15,683 nucleotides of DNA from WGAB01 sp964406105 (GTDB lineage: Bacteria > Hydrothermota > Hydrothermia > WGAB01): positions 1 to 15,683 of the forward strand of contig CAYOQK010000060.1 of NCBI GenBank assembly GCA_964406105.1, given 5' to 3'. Position 1 is the stretch's first letter. Every line of letters begins with the position of its first letter. The notes under the pieces are model-generated. The model did no database searches. It was not told the origin of the DNA and saw nothing but the letters and a program-made list of their open reading frames with translations. Position numbers and translations under genes: made by a program. Below are positions 1-6,128 of the stretch, piece after piece.

Positions 1-241
1 CGCTCGCCTGGCACGGGGCCAACGGCCCGTGGTGCCGCCCCTGCACACGATGATGGGAGCCCTGATCCATTACATCACCACCACCCCACCCAAGCACTTC
101 CAGCCCATGAACGCCAACTTCGGCCTGATCCTGGACATTCCTCGGGGGCTGAAAAAGGCCGCTAAACGTAAGTTCATCGTAGAGCGGGCTCTGGAGGAAC
201 TGGAACGGTGGATCCAAGAGATCTCCTCCAACGGTTCCTGA
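1..241 (+). CDS. trmFO: TrmFO, methylenetetrahydrofolate-tRNA-(uracil-5-)-methyltransferase, C-terminal part (5' truncated)
   Basis: Open from the window edge (codons begin at base 2) to TGA at 239-241, giving about 79 residues of a C-terminus. TrmFO is a folate- and FAD-dependent cytoplasmic enzyme that makes 5-methyluridine at position 54 of tRNA. The visible part has the family's C-terminal signature: an ARLARGQ helix, VPP, then GALIHYIT and KHFQPMNANFGL, followed by a basic helix (KKAAKRK) and a closing acidic helix. The catalytic N-terminal half and FAD site lie outside the window. xerC starts inside its last 34 bases. The trmFO-xerC order is known from Firmicutes and other bacteria, which supports the call. 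Identification is by remembered family motifs; GidA/MnmG is related but lacks this ending. Confidence 0.9.
   Translation, partial: ARLARGQRPVVPPLHTMMGALIHYITTTPPKHFQPMNANFGLILDIPRGLKKAAKRKFIVERALEELERWIQEISSNGS
193..197 (+). promoter_or_regulatory. Ribosome binding site for xerC
   Basis: GGAGG lies inside the trmFO coding region, 10 bases before the GTG at 208. It supports that GTG as the recombinase start. The 9-11 base gap is the same as at metK, the CcdA gene, the GH57 gene and the last gene of the window. Confidence 0.6.
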
Positions 242-1095
242 CCTACCTAAGAGCCGAGGCTGGCCTCTCGGAGAACTCCGTCGCCGCCTATCGCCGAGAT
301 CTGGAACAGTTTTTTGAGTACCTGCAGGAGAACCTGGGGATCTCCTCACCCCTGAAGGCAAGCCGTGGCGAGGTGCGGGCCTTTTTCTCTGATCTCCTAA
401 GGTACGGCTATGCACGCCGCAGCGTACGACGGAAGATGTCTGCCCTGCGACGATTCTACCACTTCCTGCAACGGGAGGGATGGGTCACTGTGAATCCTGT
501 GCGCGGGCTGGCTGGCCTGAAACCTGAGCACGATCTGCCCGAGGCTCTGCCCGAAGACCTGCTCCGTCAAATGCTGGACAATTGGCAACCGCAAACACCC
601 CTGGAGTATCGGGACCGCGCCATCGTGGAACTCCTGTACTCCTCAGGTCTGCGGGCCTCGGAACTGGTTTCCCTCACCTTTGACCGGGTAGATCTCCAGC
701 GTCGCGAACTTCGGGTATTGGGTAAAGGACGCCGAGAGCGCGTGGTGCCCTTGGGGCAAGCCGCAGCCCAAGCCTTGGAGCAGTACCTGGCGAACCGGGT
801 CCATCTCCATCCCAAAACTCCCCACCTCTTCGTGACCCGGCGGGGCAATCCCCTGAGCCGCATAGACCTTTGGCGGCGCGTGCGAAAGGCCTTTGAAACC
901 CTGGCCCTGCAGTACGGAGTGCATCCCCACATGCTGCGACACTCCTTTGCCACCCACCTTTTAGACCATGGCGCCGATCTCCGATCCATCCAGGAACTGC
1001 TGGGCCATAAAAACCTGACCACCACCCAGGTATACACGCGTTTGTCCATCCAAACCCTTGTGGATGAGTACAAGGAGCACCATCCGCGGGAGTGA
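208..1095 (+). CDS. xerC: XerC/XerD-type tyrosine recombinase
   Basis: A 295-residue site-specific recombinase, the normal length for XerC/XerD, which resolve chromosome dimers at dif sites before cell division. Residues about 4-95 form the SAM-like N-terminal DNA-binding domain. Residues about 115-290 form the catalytic domain, with every active-site residue present: R149 (SSGLRASEL), K173 (LGKGRRERVVPL), H241 and R244 (HMLRHSFATH), H267 (LLGHKNL) and nucleophile Y276 (TTTQVYTRL). The start is GTG with a GGAGG 10 bases upstream, and it overlaps trmFO by 34 bp, so the two are probably co-transcribed and translationally coupled. The position after trmFO argues for the housekeeping Xer protein rather than a mobile-element integrase. 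XerC and XerD cannot be told apart from this window. No dif-like site was recognised nearby. Confidence 0.92.
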   Translation: MDPRDLLQRFLTYLRAEAGLSENSVAAYRRDLEQFFEYLQENLGISSPLKASRGEVRAFFSDLLRYGYARRSVRRKMSALRRFYHFLQREGWVTVNPVRGLAGLKPEHDLPEALPEDLLRQMLDNWQPQTPLEYRDRAIVELLYSSGLRASELVSLTFDRVDLQRRELRVLGKGRRERVVPLGQAAAQALEQYLANRVHLHPKTPHLFVTRRGNPLSRIDLWRRVRKAFETLALQYGVHPHMLRHSFATHLLDHGADLRSIQELLGHKNLTTTQVYTRLSIQTLVDEYKEHHPRE

Positions 1096-1117
1096 TCTTC
1101 GCCGTTTTGTTGGCAAG

Positions 1118-1133
1118 GGCGTAAAATAACGCC
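1118..1133 (+). promoter_or_regulatory. Probable leaderless purA promoter: -10 box inside a short palindrome
   Basis: TAAAAT at 1122-1127 matches the -10 consensus at 5 of 6 bases and ends 6 bases before the purA GTG (1134), so transcription would begin at or next to the start codon. No Shine-Dalgarno sequence is present. The box sits in an imperfectly spaced palindrome, GGCGT (1118-1122), aaaata, ACGCC (1129-1133), which could be a repressor site. No good -35 box is visible (TTCGCC at 1098-1103 is the best placed). The 9-mer CGTAAAATA recurs in the promoter before the CcdA gene. Confidence 0.45.
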
Positions 1134-2399
1134 GTGAACACCATTGTGTTAGGCCTCCAGTGGGGCGACGAGGGCAAAGGCAAACTCGTGGCCCTGTTGG
1201 CAGAAGAACACGAGATTGTTGTGCGCTTCCAAGGGGGCGCCAATGCCGGCCATACCGTGTACGTGGATGGTGAAAAGCTCATCTTCCACCTGGTTCCCTC
1301 TGGCCTTCATCACCCCCACAAGATCGGTGTCCTGGGCCCTGGAGTGGTCGTGGATTTGGAGGTTCTTAGCCAAGAGGCTGAAACCCTGGCCCAACGCGGA
1401 CGCCCCTTAGAAGGCCGGCTGTGGATTGACACCCGTGCCCACCTGGTCATGCCCTATCACCGCGCAGAGGATGGATGGGAAGAGGAGCTCCGAGGAGGCG
1501 TGGGCTCCACCCGCCGCGGCATTGGCCCCACGTACCGCGACCTCTATGCCCGCTTCGGCCTGCGCGCCGGTGACCTGCTCCACAGCGACACCCTGTACCG
1601 CAAACTCAAAAAAAGCCTGGAGTGGAACAACCAGATCCTGGCAGCCCGCTACGGCAAGCCGCCGTTCCAAATCCAAGACATGATGGACCGTGTAACCGCC
1701 TGGGCTGAACGGTTCCGCCCCATGATTACGGACACCGTGCACCTGCTGCGAGAATGGGACCAGCAGGATCGCGCCATCCTGCTGGAAGGGGCCCAGGGCA
1801 GCCTGCTGGACATCTTCCTGGGCACCTACCCCTATGTGACCTCTTCCCACACGATCCTGGGGGGCGCCTTGGTGAGCCTGGGGATTCCTCCCCAACGGAT
1901 CCATCGGATCATCGGGGTAACCAAGGCGTACACCACCCGCGTGGGACGGGGCCCCTTCCCTACCGAACTGCGGGACGAAACGGGCCAGCGACTCCGCGAC
2001 CTGGGCGGTGAGTACGGGGCCACCACCGGTCGCCCCCGCCGCTGTGGATGGCTGGATCTCGTTGCCCTGCGCTTCACCACCTGGATCAACGGGGTCACCG
2101 AATTGGCCGTGACCAAGGCCGATGTGCTCACCGGCTTGGGTGCTGTGCGGGTAGCCACCGCCTACCGGATCCAGGGCCAAGAAACCCGCTGGTTCCCGGC
2201 CACCGTGGAGGCACTGGAACAGGCAGAGCCCGTGTATCAGGAGTTTTCCGCCTGGCCCCAGGTGGTCATGGATACTGGAGAACTGCATCCCCACTTGGAA
2301 ACCTATCTCCGGTTTCTGGAGCGGGAATTGGGCGTTCCTGTGCGCATGGTGTCTTACGGCCCCAAAACCCATGAAGTGGTCTTCCGAAAACCTGCGTAA
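1134..2399 (+). CDS. purA: Adenylosuccinate synthetase
   Basis: A 421-residue cytoplasmic enzyme that joins IMP and aspartate using GTP to form adenylosuccinate, the first step from IMP to AMP. Length is normal for the family. Motifs in order: the GDEGKGK phosphate loop (11-17) with catalytic D12, NAGHTV with catalytic H40, STRRGIGPTY (125-134), EGAQGSLLDI (218-227), TYPYVTSS (231-238), GVTKAYTTRVGRGPFPTE (261-278), GEYGATTGRPRR (292-303), TKAD (327-330, guanine recognition) and YGPKT near the end. One oddity is DIFLGTYPYVTSSHT, where the common form is DI-D-H/F-GTYP-VTSSN, so two usually conserved positions differ. The GTG start gives the family N-terminus directly. No Shine-Dalgarno sequence is seen, and a -10 box lies 6 bases upstream. 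The downstream PASTA gene overlaps its end by 29 bp. Confidence 0.97.
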   Translation: MNTIVLGLQWGDEGKGKLVALLAEEHEIVVRFQGGANAGHTVYVDGEKLIFHLVPSGLHHPHKIGVLGPGVVVDLEVLSQEAETLAQRGRPLEGRLWIDTRAHLVMPYHRAEDGWEEELRGGVGSTRRGIGPTYRDLYARFGLRAGDLLHSDTLYRKLKKSLEWNNQILAARYGKPPFQIQDMMDRVTAWAERFRPMITDTVHLLREWDQQDRAILLEGAQGSLLDIFLGTYPYVTSSHTILGGALVSLGIPPQRIHRIIGVTKAYTTRVGRGPFPTELRDETGQRLRDLGGEYGATTGRPRRCGWLDLVALRFTTWINGVTELAVTKADVLTGLGAVRVATAYRIQGQETRWFPATVEALEQAEPVYQEFSAWPQVVMDTGELHPHLETYLRFLERELGVPVRMVSYGPKTHEVVFRKPA

Positions 2400-2988
2400 A
2401 AGGATTCGCCAAATCCCCTGGCTGGCCTGGGGCATCACCGGGCTTGCGGCGCTTTTGACCTTTGGGCTCTTGTCCTTAACCGCCCTGGTGCTCGTGGTTC
2501 AGGTTTTGCTTCCGGCCTATGTACACACACCCGAGGTAAGGGTACCGGCCATTGTGGGGCTGCCCTCGGAGGTGGCCCTGGATTCCCTCAAGGCCCACGG
2601 CTTGGGGTACCGGGTAGCCTCCAGTGTGTACAGCGATGCCCCAGAGGGCACAGTGCTGGAAGCCTCTCCAGCGCCTGGGATGAAGGTAAAACGGGGCCGC
2701 ATCATTGAACTCACCCTTTCCCGAGGCCACCGGCTGGTGCCCGTACCCGATGTGGTGAACCTGGAGTTTGAGGTGGCTACCGAGATCCTCACCCGCGACG
2801 GTTTCCAAATCGGTGATGTGGCGTATGTGTTCTCCGATAGCGTGGCTCAGTATCGGGTGATCCGCACAGATCCCCCGGCTGGTGAGATGGTGGAACCCGG
2901 CACCCCGGTGAACCTGGAGGTATCGCTGGGACCTCTGGAGGTGTCGTTGGACTCCCTCCCGGGCTCTGAACCCTCGGGCTTGCAGTGA
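2371..2988 (+). CDS. Membrane-anchored protein with two PASTA domains
   Basis: A 205-residue protein with a basic cytoplasmic N-terminus (1-17), one membrane segment at about 18-50 and two extracytoplasmic PASTA domains (about 56-119 and 123-187), each with the VP-V-L/G, then A-L, then G, then SPAPG or DPPAG-x-V-x-G pattern. A short acidic, Ser/Pro-rich tail follows. PASTA domains in Ser/Thr kinases and PBPs bind peptidoglycan fragments, so a cell-wall sensing or scaffolding role is inferred. No kinase or transpeptidase domain is present in this ORF. The ATG at 2371 lies within purA (29-bp overlap, different frame), which suggests translational coupling; no clear ribosome binding site is visible. 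The feoAB promoter begins inside its last codons. Confidence 0.85.
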   Translation: MKWSSENLRKRIRQIPWLAWGITGLAALLTFGLLSLTALVLVVQVLLPAYVHTPEVRVPAIVGLPSEVALDSLKAHGLGYRVASSVYSDAPEGTVLEASPAPGMKVKRGRIIELTLSRGHRLVPVPDVVNLEFEVATEILTRDGFQIGDVAYVFSDSVAQYRVIRTDPPAGEMVEPGTPVNLEVSLGPLEVSLDSLPGSEPSGLQ

Positions 2989-3008
2989 CCGCCCAAAGCG
3001 TGGATAAT
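2980..3008 (+). promoter_or_regulatory. Promoter for feoAB
   Basis: TTGCAG at 2980-2985, a 17-base spacer, then GATAAT at 3003-3008: a near-ideal sigma-70-like arrangement. Transcription would begin near 3015, giving a leader of about 26 bases to the feoA ATG at 3041. The promoter overlaps the last codons of the PASTA gene. No Fur-box-like palindrome was recognised around it. Confidence 0.65.
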
Positions 3009-3040
3009 TGACCGAAATACTTGCTTTCTTTGGAACCATC

Positions 3041-3310
3041 ATGAGAAAAACCACTGTTTTTTCAGAGCGATCCCTTAAGCCCCTGGCCCTCGCTCCCATC
3101 GGCCGCCCGGTGCGTATCGTGGAGATCCAGGGAGGGCGGAACTTGAGGAACCGCCTGGCCCACATGGGCCTGTTCCCTGGAACCGTAGTGGTGGTGGAAC
3201 TCCGCGAGGCCCACGGCCCCGTGGTGATCAACCGTGGGGGTGTGCGGATCGGCGTGGGCACGGGGATGGCCCGCAAGATCCTGGTTCAACCCGATGAGGC
3301 CGATCTCTAA
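3041..3310 (+). CDS. feoA: FeoA, ferrous iron transport accessory protein
   Basis: An 89-residue cytoplasmic SH3-fold protein that assists the FeoB iron channel. The family pattern is clear from residue about 12: L-x-PLALAPIGRPVRIVEI, then the RNRLAHMGLFPGTVVVV segment, then GPVVI, R-GGVRIGVGTGMARKILV. The ATG at 3041 is preferred over an in-frame TTG at 3008, because the latter falls on the last base of the -10 box of the promoter at 2980-3008 and would not be transcribed from it. The ribosome binding site is weak. feoB starts inside its last 17 bases in another frame, so the two products are coupled. Confidence 0.88.
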   Translation: MRKTTVFSERSLKPLALAPIGRPVRIVEIQGGRNLRNRLAHMGLFPGTVVVVELREAHGPVVINRGGVRIGVGTGMARKILVQPDEADL

Positions 3311-5351
3311 GGGCAAAGGACCAGCCCAATTGCAGGTGCTTCGGGTGGCCATTGCGGGGACCCCCAACTCCGGCAAAACCACCCTGTTCAACGCCCTTAC
3401 CGGCACCCATCAGGAAACCGGCAATTGGCCTGGGGTCACCGTTGAAAAGAAAGAAGGGGAGTTCACCACGGACGACGTCCGGGTACACCTGGTGGACCTG
3501 CCGGGTGTGTACGGCCTGAGCGCCTACACCACCGATGAGCGTATCGCCCGCGACTTCCTGCTGCACGAACACCCTGATGCCGTGATCGTGGTGGTGGACG
3601 CCACCAACCTCACCCAGGGCCTCCTGCTGGCTCTGCAGATCCTGCAACTGCGGGTGCCCACCCTGGTGGCTCTCAACATGATGGACCAGGCAGAACGCGA
3701 AGGGCTGGAGATCCACCTGGAAGAACTGGAACGGTTCCTGGGTGTGCCTGTGGTGCCCGTGGTGGCAGTGAAGGGCCGGGGCCTGGATCAACTGAAGAAA
3801 CGCCTGTTGGAGGTGGTGAACCACCTTCCCCCTGAGCCCAAAGTGCCCGTGGACCCCGCCTTTGAACAGGTCCGCCAACAGTTAGAGCACCTGTTGGCCT
3901 CCTCTCCGTTGGCCCACCGCTACCCCCGTTCCTGGCTCGCCCAACGCCTCCTCGTGGAAGACCCCTGGGCGTTGGCCCTGGTGCAACGCGATCCCGTGTA
4001 CCCACAGGTGCGATCCCTGCTGGATCAACGTTTGCCTGAACTCCGCCAAAAACTGGGCCCCGACTTGGAAGTGTACCTCGTGGAGCAAACCTACGCTCTG
4101 CTCCATGGCCTGGTGCAACGCGTGGTTCGCCGCAAGGCCACACTGCGGAAACGCCTTCTGTTTACCCAACGGGTGGACCGCATCCTGCTGAGCCCCTGGT
4201 TCGGCTTACCCCTGTTTGCGGTTGTCATGGCCCTTACATTCCAGGCCACCTTCCAACTCTCCGCTCCCCTGGTAGACGCCATCGGTGCCCTCTTTGATCT
4301 CCTGGGCCAGGGGATCCGCCAATTGCTCATCCAAACCCCCATCCCCCCTTGGATCACCTCCCTGCTGGTGGACGGAATCCTCTCCGGATTGGCCTCCATC
4401 CTGACCTTTGTTCCTCCCATTTTCTTGCTCTTCGGTTTCATCGCCTTCTTTGAGAACACCGGGTACATGGCGCGCGTGGCCTTCGTGATGGACCGCTTTA
4501 TGCATGCCCTGGGCATCTCGGGGAAGTCCTTCATCCCCATGGTGCTGGGCTTTGGATGCAACGTGCCGGCCATTATGGCCACCCGAACCCTGGAAAGCGA
4601 AAAGGACCGCCTGATCACCATCCTGGTCATCCCCCTGATGTCCTGTAGCGCTCGTTTGCCCATCTATGTGCTGTTCGCCTCGGTGTTCTTCCCCGGTCGG
4701 GAGCCTGTGGTGGTGCTCTCCTTGTACTTCCTCGGCATCGTGCTGGCACTGGTGCTCATCAAAGTGCTCCAGCGGGCGCTGTTCCATCAGCGCGAACCCG
4801 AATCCTTTGTGATGGAACTCCCGCCGTATCGCATGCCATACCTGCGAAACATCCTGCTCTACATGTGGATGCGGGGGCGGGTGTTCGTTCAGAACGCCGG
4901 CACGGTGATCCTGGTGGCCTCGGTGGTGCTCTGGGCACTGGCCTCCTTGCCCCCGGGGGTGGCATACGCCAGCCCACAATCCGTGCTGGGTAGGATCGGC
5001 CAGTTGCTGGCCCCCATTCTGAAACCCGCAGGCTTCGGCTTCGCCGAAGCGGCCATCGCACTGCTCACCGGCGTGATGGCCAAGGAGTTGGTCGTGGGCA
5101 CCTTGGGCACCCTGCTGGCCGGTGGAAGCATAGAAGGCCTGCAACATGCCCTGAGCCAGTACTTTACCCCGGTGTCGGCCTATGCTTTCCTTGTTATGTC
5201 TCTGATCTACGTGCCCTGCATCGCCACCGTGGCCGTGATCAAGCAAGAAACCGGCTCCTGGAAATGGGCCGCCCTGGAGGTAGCCATGACCTTTTCCTTA
5301 GGATACCTCCTGGCCGTTTTGGTGTACCAACTGGGCCGGCTCTTGGTGTAA
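3294..5351 (+). CDS. feoB: FeoB, ferrous iron transporter with GTPase domain
   Basis: A 685-residue inner-membrane Fe(II) uptake protein. The N-terminal G domain has G1 GTPNSGKT (22-29), the G2 threonine in GVTVE (T49), G3 DLPG (68-71), G4 NMMD (128-131) and G5 near VAVKGRG (157-163). A helical linker follows (about 180-295), then about eight membrane segments with the two Gate regions. Family cysteines are present in GFGCNVPA (C422), LMSCSARLP (C451) and YVPCIATV (C642). The start at ATG 3294 overlaps feoA by 17 bp and puts the P-loop at the usual distance from the N-terminus. An in-frame ATG at 3234 would add 20 residues read antisense-like from feoA and is less likely. FeoC was not found. 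Transcription presumably comes from the promoter before feoA. Confidence 0.96.
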   Translation: MRPISKGKGPAQLQVLRVAIAGTPNSGKTTLFNALTGTHQETGNWPGVTVEKKEGEFTTDDVRVHLVDLPGVYGLSAYTTDERIARDFLLHEHPDAVIVVVDATNLTQGLLLALQILQLRVPTLVALNMMDQAEREGLEIHLEELERFLGVPVVPVVAVKGRGLDQLKKRLLEVVNHLPPEPKVPVDPAFEQVRQQLEHLLASSPLAHRYPRSWLAQRLLVEDPWALALVQRDPVYPQVRSLLDQRLPELRQKLGPDLEVYLVEQTYALLHGLVQRVVRRKATLRKRLLFTQRVDRILLSPWFGLPLFAVVMALTFQATFQLSAPLVDAIGALFDLLGQGIRQLLIQTPIPPWITSLLVDGILSGLASILTFVPPIFLLFGFIAFFENTGYMARVAFVMDRFMHALGISGKSFIPMVLGFGCNVPAIMATRTLESEKDRLITILVIPLMSCSARLPIYVLFASVFFPGREPVVVLSLYFLGIVLALVLIKVLQRALFHQREPESFVMELPPYRMPYLRNILLYMWMRGRVFVQNAGTVILVASVVLWALASLPPGVAYASPQSVLGRIGQLLAPILKPAGFGFAEAAIALLTGVMAKELVVGTLGTLLAGGSIEGLQHALSQYFTPVSAYAFLVMSLIYVPCIATVAVIKQETGSWKWAALEVAMTFSLGYLLAVLVYQLGRLLV

Positions 5352-5373
5352 ACAGAGTATCGTCCCGTAAAAT
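5343..5373 (+). promoter_or_regulatory. Probable promoter for the CcdA-GH57 pair
   Basis: TTGGTG (5343-5348) lies across the feoB end, then a 19-base spacer, then TAAAAT at 5368-5373. The start of transcription would fall near 5380, about 25 bases before the ATG at 5406 and just ahead of its ribosome binding site. CGTAAAATA is shared with the purA upstream region. The long spacer lowers confidence. Confidence 0.45.
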
Positions 5374-5388
5374 AGCAGCAACCCAAGG

Positions 5389-5395
5389 AAGGAGG
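5389..5395 (+). promoter_or_regulatory. Ribosome binding site deciding the ccdA start
   Basis: AAGGAGG is 10 bases before ATG 5406 but only 2 bases before ATG 5398. The latter reads just six codons to a TAA, so 5406 is the real start. Confidence 0.75.
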
Positions 5396-5405
5396 AAATG
5401 CGGAA

Positions 5406-6125
5406 ATGGAAAGCGTAAGCGTCTTTACTGCCCTGGTGGCTGGTCTCTTTTCCTTCGTGTCGCCCTGTGTGTTGCCCTTGATCCCCGCTTACCTGTCCTT
5501 CATCACCGGGCTCTCAGTGGAGGAACTGCGAACCACGGGCAACCGTGCTGAGGTCCTGCGCAGGGTCACCGTCAACTCGGTGGTCTTCATCCTCGGCTTC
5601 TCCGTGGTGTTCATCCTGCTGGGGGCCTCTGCATCCTTCATCGGCCAGTTCCTGCAAACCCACAAGTTGGTCCTGGAAAAGGTGGCCGGTGTGATCATCG
5701 TGATCTTCGGGATCCACTTCACCGGCCTGTTCCGCATCCCCTTCCTGGACTACTCCCGCGGGCCAAACCTGTCTCGCAGACCGGTGGGGCTCGTGGGAGC
5801 CTTTGTGCTGGGCGTTGCTGTGGCCTTTGGCTGGACCCCGTGCATCGGACCCATCTTGGGCACCATCCTTGCCATCGCCGCAGTACAGAACACCGTCTGG
5901 CAAGGCATTGGCCTGCTGGCTGTGTACTCTTTGGGACTGGGCATCCCCTTCCTGCTCTCTGGCCTTTTCATCAACCTGTTCTTCTCCACCTTCCAAAAAA
6001 TCTTACGGTATATGCGGTGGATTGAACTGGTGGCCGGCCTGTTCCTGATCGTGGTGGGCATCTTGGTGTTCACCGGGAAACTGGCCGAGCTCACCTACCT
6101 CTTGCCTCAGTTGGAGGTGGGGTGA
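5406..6125 (+). CDS. ccdA: CcdA/DsbD-type cytochrome c biogenesis transmembrane protein
   Basis: A 239-residue integral membrane protein with six predicted membrane segments (about 5-30, 55-78, 90-108, 127-158, 165-195 and 205-226), the normal size for CcdA. It has the paired redox cysteines expected of the family in symmetric motifs: FVSPCVLPLIP (C21) and FGWTPCIGPILG (C146). CcdA carries reducing equivalents from cytoplasmic thioredoxin to extracytoplasmic thiol proteins for cytochrome c maturation or disulfide isomerisation. No thioredoxin-like partner or cytochrome gene is in the window, so its client is unknown. It ends with TGA (6123-6125), and the next gene starts 3 bases later in the same frame, so they form one transcription unit. 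Confidence 0.9.
   Translation: MESVSVFTALVAGLFSFVSPCVLPLIPAYLSFITGLSVEELRTTGNRAEVLRRVTVNSVVFILGFSVVFILLGASASFIGQFLQTHKLVLEKVAGVIIVIFGIHFTGLFRIPFLDYSRGPNLSRRPVGLVGAFVLGVAVAFGWTPCIGPILGTILAIAAVQNTVWQGIGLLAVYSLGLGIPFLLSGLFINLFFSTFQKILRYMRWIELVAGLFLIVVGILVFTGKLAELTYLLPQLEVG
6113..6117 (+). promoter_or_regulatory. Ribosome binding site for the GH57 gene
   Basis: GGAGG within the final ccdA codons, 11 bases before the GTG at 6129. It supports independent re-initiation after the ccdA TGA instead of a fusion. Confidence 0.6.
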
Positions 6126-6128
6126 ACC

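Noticed and set aside
208..1095. Tyrosine recombinase as a sign of an integrated mobile element
   Set aside because: It overlaps trmFO in a known housekeeping order and is followed by purA; no att-like repeats, tRNA or phage genes were seen.
1407..2438. 343-codon open frame on the minus strand across purA
   Set aside because: Exactly antisense to a fully conserved purA; the translation shows no family motif and is rich in G, P, H and Q, as GC-rich antisense frames are.
3008..3040. Longer FeoA from TTG 3008
   Set aside because: The TTG overlaps the -10 box GATAAT, and the added residues are not part of the FeoA family.
4206..5246. 346-codon minus-strand frame across feoB
   Set aside because: His/Gln-rich antisense of the membrane segments of FeoB; no recognisable domain or start signal.
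5398..5418. Short leader peptide from ATG 5398 before ccdA
   Set aside because: Only six codons to TAA, with just 2 bases after the ribosome site; it is a by-product of the sequence ATGCGGAAATGG.
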